Shown here in pieces: positions 41,613-55,620 of a stretch of DNA of 64,000 nt. A program made the translations under genes and the position numbers. Origin of the DNA: JAFDZW01 sp035632315 (GTDB lineage: Bacteria; Bacteroidota; Ignavibacteria; Palsa-1295). Position 1 is the first letter of the stretch; the number at the start of each line of letters is the position of its first letter. The stretch is taken from positions 20,927 to 84,926 of the forward strand of contig DASQGZ010000049.1 of assembly GCA_035632315.1 (NCBI GenBank), given 5' to 3'. Below the pieces are notes generated by a model. The model made no database searches. It was not told the DNA's origin and saw only the letters and a list, made by a program, of their open reading frames with translations.

Positions 41613-42848
41613 TTATTCCGGGACGTTCGTCTCAGGCGGTTTTGATTGCGCAGCAGAGGATGCGTCTGCAAGCGGTTCCGGGCTGGGCGGCGGAGATGTC
41701 GGGTGCGTTCCTCCCGATTCGTAATAATCGATCGGTCCGTCGAGCCGTGTGCGCAGATCGTAATAGAACGCCGTCATAAATGCAGGCGAGAACGAAGCGG
41801 TGAGTAAGCCGCTGACAAGTGATAATGCAAACAGATTGACCACCATGTAACGGAAAAAATCAACGATCGCGACGAGCGACGTATTCTCTCCGGAGATATA
41901 TGTCTGTATAGGGTGCGTATCGACTTTAAAGATAAAGTTGAATGGTAACTTTAATATCGCACCGACGATCGCTATGCCAAGCCCGCCGATGAATGTGATG
42001 CCGACAATGCGCCAGAAATGTCCGCCGGTATATTCCATGCTTCGCGTTGCCGATGCAACCGGTCCCGTCCCTTCACTGACGAGGACGATCCATGAGAACA
42101 TCAATCGAATTACCATATAAATAATAACCCCGATAGCCCCAAGTGCGGCAAAAACACCGAGCACGGCAGAGATCGCCGATGCGATCCCGACCACAACAGA
42201 GAGGCCGAGCATCATCACCAGCACGAGCATCGCTGTTTGTACCATCAATAGCCAGCCGTGCCGTGTAAGCGTATGTTTGAATATTTTTGTCAAGTGGAAC
42301 GGCCGCTCTTCAAATGCGCGGATCGAGAGCTCGTATTGTGCGCCGATCCCAAAAAACACACCAAGAATGACGAGCAATAATCCGGCGCCGAAAAAAATAG
42401 TATCGGCGATCAACGTCGAGATCGCCGCCGCCTCTGCATTTTTATTGACAGCACCGCGGCTGATATGTGTCAACGAGTCGAACTCAGCCTGCAACATCGC
42501 CAGACCCGAATCGCCGGGATATTTTGCAACAAGAATATCGTGAACGCTGTCGTATTGTTCGAAGATATTGGGATATTGGAAACGATAGATCAGGAGCGTA
42601 CTTTTATGTTTCACACTTCTTATTAACTGGTCGTGGATCACCTGGCGCACCGCGGGCGTATCCAGATTTTCCGTACGGATGAGCGATGACGTATCGTCGG
42701 CAACACGATCGGCTCCGATCAGCATCACGGCAAGTCCCGGTCCCGTAAAAATAAGCGCAACGATCGCCGCATAGAGATATGTCTTCTTAATAATGCGAAT
42801 CGTTTCGGCAAAAATGCCGGCAAGATCGAGTGGACGCGATGGGATCAT
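41613..42848 (-). CDS. multi-pass membrane protein, function unknown
   Basis: The 411-residue protein has six or so hydrophobic segments (near 23-45, 150-172, 205-235, 236-256, 285-310, 335-360), interspersed with a soluble loop (about 45-140), and ends in a Pro/Ser-rich cytoplasmic or periplasmic tail (PTSPPPSPEPLADASSAAQS). The layout resembles DUF975 or the membrane domain of GdpP-like glycerophosphodiesterases, but no catalytic motif is seen. It lies between mfd and an REP-like element before ligA. Confidence 0.55.
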   Translation of the reverse strand: MIPSRPLDLAGIFAETIRIIKKTYLYAAIVALIFTGPGLAVMLIGADRVADDTSSLIRTENLDTPAVRQVIHDQLIRSVKHKSTLLIYRFQYPNIFEQYDSVHDILVAKYPGDSGLAMLQAEFDSLTHISRGAVNKNAEAAAISTLIADTIFFGAGLLLVILGVFFGIGAQYELSIRAFEERPFHLTKIFKHTLTRHGWLLMVQTAMLVLVMMLGLSVVVGIASAISAVLGVFAALGAIGVIIYMVIRLMFSWIVLVSEGTGPVASATRSMEYTGGHFWRIVGITFIGGLGIAIVGAILKLPFNFIFKVDTHPIQTYISGENTSLVAIVDFFRYMVVNLFALSLVSGLLTASFSPAFMTAFYYDLRTRLDGPIDYYESGGTHPTSPPPSPEPLADASSAAQSKPPETNVPE

Positions 42849-42857
42849 AGACTCAAT

Positions 42858-42885
42858 GTAAAATTAAAAATGTAAAATGTAAAAT
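42858..42885. repeat. period-7 tandem array (GTAAAAT)
   Basis: GTAAAAT, TAAAAAT, GTAAAAT and GTAAAAT (reverse-strand form of ATTTTAC) run directly into the palindrome at 42896. Confidence 0.75.
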
Positions 42886-42895
42886 TTGCTGTGCT

Positions 42896-43000
42896 GTCAT
42901 TGCGAGCGACCGAAGGGAGTGAAGCAATCTAATATCTTTCAGTGTTGCAATAATGAATAATCTTAGATTGCTTCGCTCGCTGCGCGACTCTCGCAATGAC
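42896..43000. repeat. REP-like palindromic element
   Basis: Starts GTCATTGCGAGCGACCGAAG and ends CTCTCGCAATGAC. Inside, AAGCAATCTAATAT and ATCTTAGATTGCTTCGCT form the inner arms. It occupies almost the whole gap between the membrane protein gene and ligA. Confidence 0.8.
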
Positions 43001-43015
43001 ATCAACTGTACGATT

Positions 43016-45046
43016 TCACTTCAATTCTTTCAAGAATTCTTCTTCGGTTAAGACTTTTACGCCAAGTTCATTTGCTTTGTCAAGTTTAGAGCCGGCTTCA
43101 GTGCCGGCAATGACATAATCGGTTTTTTTACTGACCGAGCCGCTCGATTTGCCGCCTCGCGCTTCGATCTGTTCTTTTGCTTCGTCGCGCGTCATCGCGC
43201 TGAGCGTACCGGTCAGCACGAATGTCTTACCTGCAAAAAAAACCGATTCGATCTTTTTCGCTTTAACGGCTTCGAATTGGAGGCCGGCTTTTCTCAAGCG
43301 TTCAAGAATAGATTTATTTTTTGCGATCGTGAAATGGCGATGTACGCTTTTCGCAATTTCTTCGCCGATCGCCGGAACGTCATCGATCGCTTCAGCAGAT
43401 GCCTCAGCAATTGCATCGATCGAGCCGAATGCGTTCATCAATAATTTTGCGATATTCGTGCCGACGTGACGAACTCCGAGCGCATAGAGCACACGATCTG
43501 CCGGCTCGGTTTTACTGTTATTAATTCCTTCAAGCAGATTCTCTAATTTTTTCTCGCCCATTCGTTCGAGCTCAAGCAATTGCTGTTGCTTTTTTTCGAG
43601 ATCATAGATATCGGCGATCGAATGCAGCAGACCCGCGCCGACGAACTGCTCGACCGATTGTGCGCCGAGGCCTTCGATATCCATCGCTCCGCGCGACGCG
43701 AAATGCGTGATGCGCGCTATAACTTGCGGCGGACACTCCGGATTTTCGCAATACCAATTCGCTTCGTCTTCAGCACGGACAAGCACTGTGCCGCACGCCG
43801 GGCATTTCGACGGATACTTGTATGGCTTTGCCGACTTCGGACGTTTTTTCAATTCAACACCGACAACTTTCGGAATTACATCGCCGCCGCGTTCGACGAT
43901 GACGGTATCGCCGATGCGAAAATCTTTGCGCTCAATTTCATCCTGATTGAACAGCGATGCGCGGCGGATGGTGATGCCGGTTAATTGCACGGGTTCGAGT
44001 TCGGCAACAGGCGTGATCGTCCCCATTCTGCCAACTTGAAGCGTAATGCCATTCAAGATCGTTCGAGCTTGCCGCGCTTCAAATTTGTAGGCGATCGCCC
44101 AGCGCGGAGATTTCGCGATGAACCCGAGCGCGTCCTGATCGGCAAGAGAATTTACTTTTATTACCGCGCCATCGATCTCGAACGGCAGCGTTTCGCGTTC
44201 GTCCTGCCACTTCATCGCAAACTTCATAATGTCTTCGATCGAGTGAACGTTGCGCGTTTGTTCGGATATCGGAAACCCTAACTCTTTCAATACTGCAAGC
44301 CGCGCAGTTTGTGTTGGTAATATTTTATGGTCATCGGTTTCGAGCAGAAGCTGATATGCGACAAATTGGAGCGGACGTTTTGCAACTTCACGCGAATCAA
44401 GTGTCTTCAATGTACCCGCAGTCGAATTACGCGGATTCGCGAATACCGCATCGCCAACTTCTTCGCGCTCACGGTTCATCTTACGAAAACCTTCGATGCT
44501 CATAAAAATCTCGCCGCGTACTTCGAACGATGTTCCGGCTTTTGTTTTCGATGAGTGAATTTGCAGCGGGATCGATTTTACCGTTCGCACATTCGGCGTG
44601 ACATCGTCACCGGTTACGCCGTCGCCGCGCGTCGCGCCACGCACGAGTTTACCGTCGCGATAGGTGAGGCTCATCGAGACGCCGTCGAATTTTAATTCGC
44701 AGGTATATCCGTCTTTCGGTTCTCTTTCTAAAATATTATGAATGCGTTTTTCGAAATCGACGACCTCTTCCCTGCTATATGTATTTGCAAGCGAGAGCAT
44801 CGCGACCGTGTGACGCGCCGGAGGAAATAATTTTGTCGGCTCGCCGGAAACGCGTTTGGTCGGCGAATCGTCGGAATCGAACTCAGGATGTTCTGCTTCG
44901 AGCTTCTCAAGCTCTTTCATTAACAGGTCGTACTCTTTATCGCTGACGCTCGGACTGGCGAGCACATAATAGCGATAATCATATTCGCGCAGTTCGGAGC
45001 GGAGCTTCTCGATGCGTTCTTTCGGTGATGTTTTTTTTGGCGCCAT
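43016..45046 (-). CDS. ligA: NAD-dependent DNA ligase
   Basis: This 676-residue enzyme seals nicks during replication and repair. The adenylated Lys is in ELKFDG (Lys 119). Domain Ia (about 1-75), the nucleotidyltransferase core, an OB fold, a Cys4 zinc finger (CPACGTVLVRAEDEANWYCENPECP, four Cys visible), helix-hairpin-helix repeats, and a C-terminal BRCT (FFAGKTFVLTGTLSAMTRDEAKEQIEARGG) are in order. Size is normal. It is followed by a REP-like element rather than another gene. Confidence 0.95.
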   Translation of the reverse strand: MAPKKTSPKERIEKLRSELREYDYRYYVLASPSVSDKEYDLLMKELEKLEAEHPEFDSDDSPTKRVSGEPTKLFPPARHTVAMLSLANTYSREEVVDFEKRIHNILEREPKDGYTCELKFDGVSMSLTYRDGKLVRGATRGDGVTGDDVTPNVRTVKSIPLQIHSSKTKAGTSFEVRGEIFMSIEGFRKMNREREEVGDAVFANPRNSTAGTLKTLDSREVAKRPLQFVAYQLLLETDDHKILPTQTARLAVLKELGFPISEQTRNVHSIEDIMKFAMKWQDERETLPFEIDGAVIKVNSLADQDALGFIAKSPRWAIAYKFEARQARTILNGITLQVGRMGTITPVAELEPVQLTGITIRRASLFNQDEIERKDFRIGDTVIVERGGDVIPKVVGVELKKRPKSAKPYKYPSKCPACGTVLVRAEDEANWYCENPECPPQVIARITHFASRGAMDIEGLGAQSVEQFVGAGLLHSIADIYDLEKKQQQLLELERMGEKKLENLLEGINNSKTEPADRVLYALGVRHVGTNIAKLLMNAFGSIDAIAEASAEAIDDVPAIGEEIAKSVHRHFTIAKNKSILERLRKAGLQFEAVKAKKIESVFFAGKTFVLTGTLSAMTRDEAKEQIEARGGKSSGSVSKKTDYVIAGTEAGSKLDKANELGVKVLTEEEFLKELK

Positions 45047-45071
45047 TGACAGGCTGCTAAAATACGAAATT

Positions 45072-45216
45072 AGTGGGCAGTGGGCAGTGGGCAGCGGCTG
45101 TAGAATTTTGAATATTGAGTTATGAATTTTGAATTAGAGAAAATTTCCTCCGTACCTTATTAGTCTTTTTCACACCCAACACCCAACACCCCACACCCAA
45201 CACCCAACACCCAACA
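45072..45216. repeat. composite repeat: AGTGGGC array, TTTTGAA array, spacer, CACCCAA array
   Basis: AGTGGGC three times (45072-45092), TTTTGAA/TATTGAG/TTATGAA/TTTTGAA (45106-45133), a spacer with CCTCCGTACCTTATTAGTC, then CACCCAA-type units about six times (45173-45216). The layout repeats that at 10870-10958. Confidence 0.85.
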
Positions 45217-45218
45217 CC

Positions 45219-46622
45219 TCACTCCGGCTGCGGCAGCAGGGGTGGCGTTGTTGGTATTCTCTTTTTGATCGGTGGATTTTGTGTGAGCTTTTTATCCTGT
45301 GGCTTTTCCCGTGAAAGTGCTTCGTGAGGCGGCGGAGATGGCGGAGGTTTTGAATGATGTTTCGGCACAACTTCATTGATCGGCGCGGATTTTTTAACCG
45401 GTTCGGAATTTTGGATCACCTGTTTTTTTATTTCCGTTGCCGTGTTTTCGCTCGGTGCAATGACGGCTTTGTCTTTTGTCAGGAGCACATTTCGCACGAC
45501 CATATTCGAGCCGGCGACGGTCGGCAGTGCGTCGATTGGTTTGCCGTCAAGCAGCATTTTAAGCGCATGCTGATTGCCAATATAGATAATATATTTTTCT
45601 TTCGCCGTAAAACTTTTTACTTCGCCTTTATTTAATTTTCCGCGAAAGCCTCCGCCGATATCGGGCGTGACACTGAGCCAGACGCTATCGGTTGCAGTGA
45701 CTGTAAATGTCAGAGGGGCGGCGGCAGCTGCTGCGCTCGTGTTCTCAGCCGCATTATTTTCCGCAGGTTTTACTTGTTGGTTTGCCGCCGCTTTTTTGGA
45801 TATTTTCGTTTGAGGCGCGGCTTCTTCTGCAACGACCGGCGCCGGCGGTGTTTTCGACTTTTTTGTGATCATCGAATAGCCAAGCACTGCGGCAATAACG
45901 ATCAGGAGGCCGACGACAACTTTCGTTGAGCGCGAGACGCCGGAAGGCGGTTCATAGTCTTTTATCTCAGGCTCGTAACTTTCCGCTTCTTTACGGACTT
46001 CTTTGTCAAGATTAATTCGCTGGGTCGGTTGGCGGCGCTCATTGCGGCGCGAGAGAACGTCATAATCGAGCACATCTTCTGCCGGCCGCTCTGCTGTTGG
46101 GGGAGCTACAATCGGTTTGGCTTGCGGAGCGATCTCCTTCGGCCTGATCTGGGGAGAAGGTGGTTCTGCCGGAGAAGGCTTTATACCGAGCCGTTCGCGG
46201 CGAACTTCAGCGGCTTCTGCCCACAATTCTTTTGCGCGAATGCCTTCGACCGCATCTTTGACGCCTTCGCCTGTTTTCTTGAAAACGCTTTCCGTTGTTT
46301 TGTATGTCGTCTGAGCCGCTTCCTTCGTGAACGAAGCTGCTTTTTTTGCTACTTCATCTACGGCGGAAACCGCCGCTTTGAGTCCTTCGGGACGATCTTC
46401 AACGGGAATATAAAACTGCTCGATCTTAACGCCGACGAAACGGGCGTATTCTTTGATAAAGGATTTTCGGTACGGCTCCGGAGGCAGAGAACGGACATCG
46501 CCCTCCTCCATACGGTCAATGTAATGGGGGGCGACCCTGAGGCGGGCGGCAACATCGTGGACGCTTAACCCGCGAGAAATACGGGCTTCGCGCAGATGTG
46601 CTCCGATCTCGGGAGTGAGCAT
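45219..46622 (-). CDS. RodZ-like helix-turn-helix transmembrane protein (DUF4115)
   Basis: The 467-residue protein starts at ATG 46622 (MLTPEIGAHLREARISRGLSV), with a RodZ-type HTH domain (1-70) followed by a long helical segment (AVDEVAKKAASFTKEAAQTT; about 80-130), a linker, a single transmembrane helix (near 235-255, STKVVVGLLIVIAAVLGYS), and a periplasmic DUF4115-like beta domain (about 290-385). It ends with a Lys/Pro-rich tail (KKRIPTTPPLLPQPE). RodZ links MreB to the envelope and sets rod shape. The upstream in-frame extension to 46799 has no family match. Gene and composite repeat abut: the array at 45173-45216 begins right after the stop. Confidence 0.8.
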   Translation of the reverse strand: MLTPEIGAHLREARISRGLSVHDVAARLRVAPHYIDRMEEGDVRSLPPEPYRKSFIKEYARFVGVKIEQFYIPVEDRPEGLKAAVSAVDEVAKKAASFTKEAAQTTYKTTESVFKKTGEGVKDAVEGIRAKELWAEAAEVRRERLGIKPSPAEPPSPQIRPKEIAPQAKPIVAPPTAERPAEDVLDYDVLSRRNERRQPTQRINLDKEVRKEAESYEPEIKDYEPPSGVSRSTKVVVGLLIVIAAVLGYSMITKKSKTPPAPVVAEEAAPQTKISKKAAANQQVKPAENNAAENTSAAAAAAPLTFTVTATDSVWLSVTPDIGGGFRGKLNKGEVKSFTAKEKYIIYIGNQHALKMLLDGKPIDALPTVAGSNMVVRNVLLTKDKAVIAPSENTATEIKKQVIQNSEPVKKSAPINEVVPKHHSKPPPSPPPHEALSREKPQDKKLTQNPPIKKRIPTTPPLLPQPE

Positions 46623-46776
46623 ATCGCTTGTAAACTGAGCCAAGTCGAGTTCAGCCGGAAAATTGTGAGCAAGGGAGCAGCAACGAGGGGGTACACTCCC
46701 GAATAATATACACGAACAATGCGTGGAAAGTTCAAAATGGAGATTGCGCCTCAATTTTCCAATGATATCGTTGCCA

Positions 46777-46911
46777 ACGAAGCGAAGAGTCCCATCCATA
46801 CTGCTTCTGAGCGTAACGAAGTGAAGCGAAGAATCCCTATCCTGATCTTGTAGAACGTAGGTCGGTGCAGGACATCAAGGAATTCTTCGGCTGCCGCCTC
46901 AGAATGACAAG
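46777..46911. repeat. partial REP-like element with GTCATTCTGAG arm
   Basis: Contains GCGTAACGAAGTGAAGCGAAGAATCCC on one side and GAATTCTTCGGCTGCCGCC followed by TCAGAATGACA on the other, the GTCATTCTGAG variety of the palindrome. The outer left arm is not conserved. Confidence 0.55.
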
Positions 46912-47334
46912 TTTTACGAGGTCTCACGTGAGAATTCAATGTCATTTTCCCGATCGAGGATAACACTTTTTTCTTCAATAATTTGATCCAAGCGCGGGAA
47001 TTCTTCCCTCCTATTTGCCGTTTGCTTTAGGCTAAAATTTGAATCCTTCTGTCGGGCATATACGAAACTTAATTAATGCCTCGTGCAGGAGCGTTCATCA
47101 CTAAACAACCGAACGACTTTGAACGAAGCGACGACGCATCCCTTGACGTATTCGCCTGCGAATACGTTTATTCCTGCATTACCGAAATCCCGGTTCTCGC
47201 AAACTCCACAATCCGGACTGTCTGTATCCGCTCCCCACGCCGGGGCAGCGGCGCTGCGCGTTTCGTCAAATAATCAATAATTGTCGGTTGACTCGAAATT
47301 TTTAATTTTTTGAAATAGAAGAATAAGAACTCGT
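46912..47334 (+). promoter_or_regulatory. rpoB upstream region with structured leader
   Basis: There is no supported gene between the RodZ-like start and rpoB. Hairpins are visible on the plus strand: ACGTATTCGC / GCGAATACGT (10 bp around CT, 47146-47167), ACCG / CGGT near 47180, CCCC-ACGCC-GGGG near 47236 and GCAGC-GGC-GCTGC near 47246. Two short plus-strand frames (47076-47280) match nothing. I could not recognise a definite promoter, although TAAAATTTG near 47032 is close to a -7 box. Confidence 0.45.
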
Positions 47335-50300
47335 ATGGCAAAAAAGGCAACTACTCCGTTACTCAGGGGCGCTCAGATCGCTGAAAACGGCAGAATCACA
47401 TTCTCGAAAATTCCAAAGGGCTATCAGATGCCCGACTTATTGGATGTTCAGATCAGATCGTTCGAGGAATTCCTGCAATCCGGCGTGCCGCTATCGGATA
47501 GAATCGCAACCGGACTCGAATCGGTGTTTCGCCTGAATTTTCCGATCGTCGATTCGCGCGAGACGTTCGTCCTCGAATATCTCGATTACCGTCTCGAAAA
47601 ACCGCGCTATAATATAGAAGAGTGTCAGGAGCGCGGACTCACCTACAGCGTACCGCTGAAAGCACGCCTGCGTCTGTCGTCGAAAAATGCCGCCGAAGGC
47701 ACCGAAGATTTCGTCGAGACGATCGAGCAGGAAGTATTTCTTGGCAACCTGCCGATGATGACCGATAAAGGCACGTTTATCATTAACGGCGCCGAGCGCG
47801 TTGTCGTCAGCCAGTTGCACCGCTCGCCGGGCGTGTTCTTCTCCGAGAGCATGCACCCGAACGGAACGACGATCTTCTCGGGGCGCGTCATCCCCTTCCG
47901 CGGAAGCTGGGTCGAATTTACGACAGATATTAATAATGTGCTCTGGGCATACATCGACCGCAAGAAGAAATTCCCGGTGACGATGCTCCTTCGCGCACTC
48001 GGATACGGCACCGACGAGCAGATCCTCGATCTCTTCGGCTTGGTTGCCGAAGTTGACGCAAAGAAAGGCGATCTCTCGGAATATGTTGGCCGCAAGATCG
48101 CTGCCGATGTCATCGATATGGCAACCGGCGAGATCTTTCTTTCGAAGGACAGCGAATTCAAAGAAGAGCATATTCAGATGCTCAAGAAGAGCGGCGTGAA
48201 GTCGATCAAATTCCTCGATCTCGAAGAGACCGGCGGCGCTGTCGTGATGAACACGATCGCCAAAGACCCGTCGCGCTCCCAGGATGATGCCTACGAAGCG
48301 ATCTACCGCGTGATGCGCTCGACCGAAGCGCCGGATATGGAAACCGCGCGCGGACTGCTCGAAAAATTATTCTTTACACAGAAGCGCTACGATCTCGGAC
48401 TTGTCGGACGCTTGCGCTTGAACCAGCGTCTCGAACTCGGCATTCCGAACGATACAACGACGCTCACGAGCGAAGATATTTGCGCGATCTTGAAGTATAT
48501 CATTAAACTTCAGCTCGGCAAAGCATCGCTCGACGATATCGATCATTTGGGTAACCGCCGCGTGCGTACAGTCGGCGAACAGCTTGCGCAGCAATTTAAT
48601 GTTGGTCTTGCGCGTATGGCGCGTACGATCCGCGAGCGGATGAGCATTCACGATGAGAAAGTCGGACCTGCCGATCTTGTCAATGCACGTACCGTCACGA
48701 GCGTGATCAATACGTTCTTCGGGACGAACCAGTTGTCTCAGTTTATGGATCAGACCAATCCGCTTGCGGAAATGACGCATAAGCGTCGTATGTCCGCACT
48801 CGGACCGGGTGGTCTGACCCGTGAGCGCGCCGGCTTCGAAGTCCGCGACGTTCACTACACGCATTACGGCCGCCTCTGCCCGATCGAAACGCCGGAAGGA
48901 CCGAACATCGGTCTTATCTCGTCGCTTGCAGTGTTCGCTCGCGTGAATCCGTTCGGATTTATCGAAACGCCGTATCGTCTGGTCAAGCATGGCAAAGTAA
49001 CTAACGACATCGAGTATCTGACTGCCGACGATGAAGAGGATAAGATCATCGCGCAGGCGAATCAAGAACTCGACTCGCATCAGAAGTTCGTCGGCGAGCG
49101 CATCAGCTGCCGCCAGTATGGCGACTTTGTGATGAAATCACCTGATGAAGTCCAATTTATGGATGTTGCTCCGAGCCAGATCGTCTCTGCCGCTGCTGCG
49201 CTCATCCCGTTCCTCGAACACGATGATGCTAACCGCGCACTCATGGGTTCGAACATGCAACGGCAAGCCGTGCCGCTGCTTCGTCCGGAAGCTCCTGTGG
49301 TAGGTACGGGGCTTGAAGGCGTGATCGCCCGTGATTCGCGTGCGCTTTTACTGGCAGAACGCGACGGGACCGTCGAATATGTCGATTCGGAGAAAATTAT
49401 TATCCGCTACGAAGAAGAAGGCTCGAAAGATGAAATTCTTGCGAGCTTCGCCGATACACGCGTGAAAGAATATCTCCTGACGAAATTCTTCCGCTCGAAC
49501 CAGGATACGTGTATCAATCACCGGCCTATTGTAAAGGCAGGCCAGAAAGTGAAGAAAGGCGAAGTGCTCGTCGATTCTTCTTCGACCGAAGGCGGCGAAC
49601 TCGCGCTTGGCCGCAACGTCATCGTTGCATTTATGCCCTGGCGTGGTTATAACTTCGAAGATGCTATCGTCATCAGCGAGAAGGTCGTCTCGGAAGATAT
49701 TTATACATCCATTCATATCGAAGAGTACGAACTTCACGTCCGCGATACCAAGCGCGGCGAAGAAGAACTGACGCGCGAAATTCCGAACGTCTCAGAAGAA
49801 GCGACGAAAGATCTCGACGAGAGCGGGATTGTCCGCATCGGCGCTGAAGTCAAAGAAGGCGATATTCTTATTGGAAAGATCACGCCGAAAGGCGAGACCG
49901 ATCCGACGCCCGAAGAAAAACTCTTACGCGCGATCTTCGGCGATAAAGCCGGCGATGTTAAAGACGCATCGTTGAAGGCACCGCCGGGACTCAAAGGCGT
50001 TGTCGTCGATACCAAACTCTTCTCGCGCAAAGGCACGAAAAAAGAAGGCGAAGAAAAACGCGATGAGAAAAAACGCCTTGATGCGATCGACAAGATGTAT
50101 GTAGATGCATTGCACGAGATCAACTCGAGACTTGCCGAGAAATTAGTGAAAGTACTCGACGGCGAAAGCTCGGTCGGGGTACGCGATCTCGACGGAGCCA
50201 TTCTTATCCGTTCAGGTGTCAGCTTCAAGCACGATACATTCTTCTCGCGCCTGGACGAACTCGATAAATTTTCGGTCGGTCAAGATTGGGTTGACGACCG

Positions 50301-51147
50301 TAAGAAGATGAATCTTATTCGCAAGATCTACGAAGGCTATTGGACCAAGCGCGAGGATGTCGAAGCCGATGTTCGCCGCGAGAAATCCAAAGTCGGACTC
50401 GGCGATGAACTTCAGCCCGGCATTATGCAAATGGCGAAAGTCTATGTTGCAAAGAAGCGCAAACTTTCGGTCGGCGATAAAATGGCAGGACGCCACGGTA
50501 ACAAAGGCGTCGTTGCAAAGATCGTCGCGCAGGAAGATATGCCGTTCCTTGCCGATGGTACGCCGGTTGACATCGTGCTCAATCCGCTCGGCGTTCCGAG
50601 CCGTATGAACATCGGCCAGCTCTACGAGACCGCTCTCGGTTTTGCAGCAAAGAAACTCGGTGTGAAGTTCGAAACGCCGATCTTCGACGGCGCGCATTGG
50701 GATGATGTGCTCGGCTACCTGACCGAAGCCGGACTCGATACCGATGGCAGATCGAAACTCTACGACGGACGCACGGGTGAACCGTTCGACTACAAAGTGA
50801 CTGTCGGGTGCATTTATATGCTCAAGCTTTCGCACTTGGTCGATGATAAAATTCATGCTCGTTCGATCGGACCGTACTCTCTCATCACGCAGCAGCCACT
50901 CGGTGGAAAAGCGCAGTTCGGCGGCCAGCGTTTCGGAGAAATGGAAGTCTGGGCGCTCGAAGCCTACGGCGCGGCTCATGCACTGCAAGAGATCCTGACC
51001 GTAAAGTCGGACGATGTCCCAGGCCGTTCGCGCGTCTATGAGGCCATTGTAAAAGGAGAGAATATGCCGGAGCCGAGCGTTCCGGAATCGTTCTCGGTGC
51101 TCGTTCGCGAGTTACAAGGCTTAGCGCTCGAGGTGACGATCAGTTGA
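47335..51147 (+). CDS. rpoB: RNA polymerase beta subunit
   Basis: The 1270-residue subunit includes the rifampicin pocket FFGTNQLSQFMDQTNPL and THKRRMSALGPGGLTRERAGFEV with the usual Gln, Asp, His and Ser residues, so the sequence is wild type at classical resistance positions. Downstream come GRNVIVAFMPWRGYNFEDAI, GDKMAGRHGNKGVV and the C-terminal clamp KAQFGGQRFGEMEVWALEAYGAA. The gene starts at ATG 47335 after a long non-coding leader and is followed by rpoC after 141 bp. rplJ and rplL, normally just upstream, are absent. Confidence 0.97.
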   Translation: MAKKATTPLLRGAQIAENGRITFSKIPKGYQMPDLLDVQIRSFEEFLQSGVPLSDRIATGLESVFRLNFPIVDSRETFVLEYLDYRLEKPRYNIEECQERGLTYSVPLKARLRLSSKNAAEGTEDFVETIEQEVFLGNLPMMTDKGTFIINGAERVVVSQLHRSPGVFFSESMHPNGTTIFSGRVIPFRGSWVEFTTDINNVLWAYIDRKKKFPVTMLLRALGYGTDEQILDLFGLVAEVDAKKGDLSEYVGRKIAADVIDMATGEIFLSKDSEFKEEHIQMLKKSGVKSIKFLDLEETGGAVVMNTIAKDPSRSQDDAYEAIYRVMRSTEAPDMETARGLLEKLFFTQKRYDLGLVGRLRLNQRLELGIPNDTTTLTSEDICAILKYIIKLQLGKASLDDIDHLGNRRVRTVGEQLAQQFNVGLARMARTIRERMSIHDEKVGPADLVNARTVTSVINTFFGTNQLSQFMDQTNPLAEMTHKRRMSALGPGGLTRERAGFEVRDVHYTHYGRLCPIETPEGPNIGLISSLAVFARVNPFGFIETPYRLVKHGKVTNDIEYLTADDEEDKIIAQANQELDSHQKFVGERISCRQYGDFVMKSPDEVQFMDVAPSQIVSAAAALIPFLEHDDANRALMGSNMQRQAVPLLRPEAPVVGTGLEGVIARDSRALLLAERDGTVEYVDSEKIIIRYEEEGSKDEILASFADTRVKEYLLTKFFRSNQDTCINHRPIVKAGQKVKKGEVLVDSSSTEGGELALGRNVIVAFMPWRGYNFEDAIVISEKVVSEDIYTSIHIEEYELHVRDTKRGEEELTREIPNVSEEATKDLDESGIVRIGAEVKEGDILIGKITPKGETDPTPEEKLLRAIFGDKAGDVKDASLKAPPGLKGVVVDTKLFSRKGTKKEGEEKRDEKKRLDAIDKMYVDALHEINSRLAEKLVKVLDGESSVGVRDLDGAILIRSGVSFKHDTFFSRLDELDKFSVGQDWVDDRKKMNLIRKIYEGYWTKREDVEADVRREKSKVGLGDELQPGIMQMAKVYVAKKRKLSVGDKMAGRHGNKGVVAKIVAQEDMPFLADGTPVDIVLNPLGVPSRMNIGQLYETALGFAAKKLGVKFETPIFDGAHWDDVLGYLTEAGLDTDGRSKLYDGRTGEPFDYKVTVGCIYMLKLSHLVDDKIHARSIGPYSLITQQPLGGKAQFGGQRFGEMEVWALEAYGAAHALQEILTVKSDDVPGRSRVYEAIVKGENMPEPSVPESFSVLVRELQGLALEVTIS

Positions 51148-51155
51148 TGAGGTGT

Positions 51156-51205
51156 TTGGGATTAGGTGTTGGGTGTTCGGTTGAGCCCCAACACCTAAGA
51201 CCCAA
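51156..51205 (+). repeat. heptamer-derived hairpin between rpoB and rpoC
   Basis: TTGGG (51156-51160) plus TTAGGTGTTGGG (51162-51173) pairs with CCCAACACCTAA (51187-51198) plus CCCAA (51201-51205), 17 bp in total with a small internal loop and a 13-nt apical loop. No T-run follows, so it should not act as an intrinsic terminator. It may affect processing or relative expression of the two subunits. Confidence 0.75.
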
Positions 51206-51288
51206 TATCTCGTACCGATCCCCATTGACGGGGATGGATAAAAAAGACAGCAAGTAAAAGTTTAGAGAAATAATAGAAAGAAACGAAA

Positions 51289-55545
<4,257 letters not shown>

Positions 55546-55567
55546 GAGAAAATTATTCTCACATATT

Positions 55568-55599
55568 AAAAAAGCCCGCCAACTTGGCGGGTTTTTTTT
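55568..55599. terminator. bidirectional terminator of rpoC and the beta-CASP gene
   Basis: CCCGCC / GGCGGG with loop AACTT (55575-55591) is flanked by A6 on the left and T8 on the right, so it can stop rpoC transcription on plus and the convergent gene ending at 55621 on minus. Confidence 0.92.
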
Positions 55600-55620
55600 C
55601 TGTAGCCAGCAAATCCCAAT

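Noticed and set aside
46623..46799. N-terminal extension of the RodZ-like protein
   Set aside because: The HTH domain begins at the ATG at 46622 and the extra residues match nothing.
47076..47280. Two overlapping short plus-strand frames before rpoB
   Set aside because: No recognisable start context, family or composition; they overlap leader hairpins.
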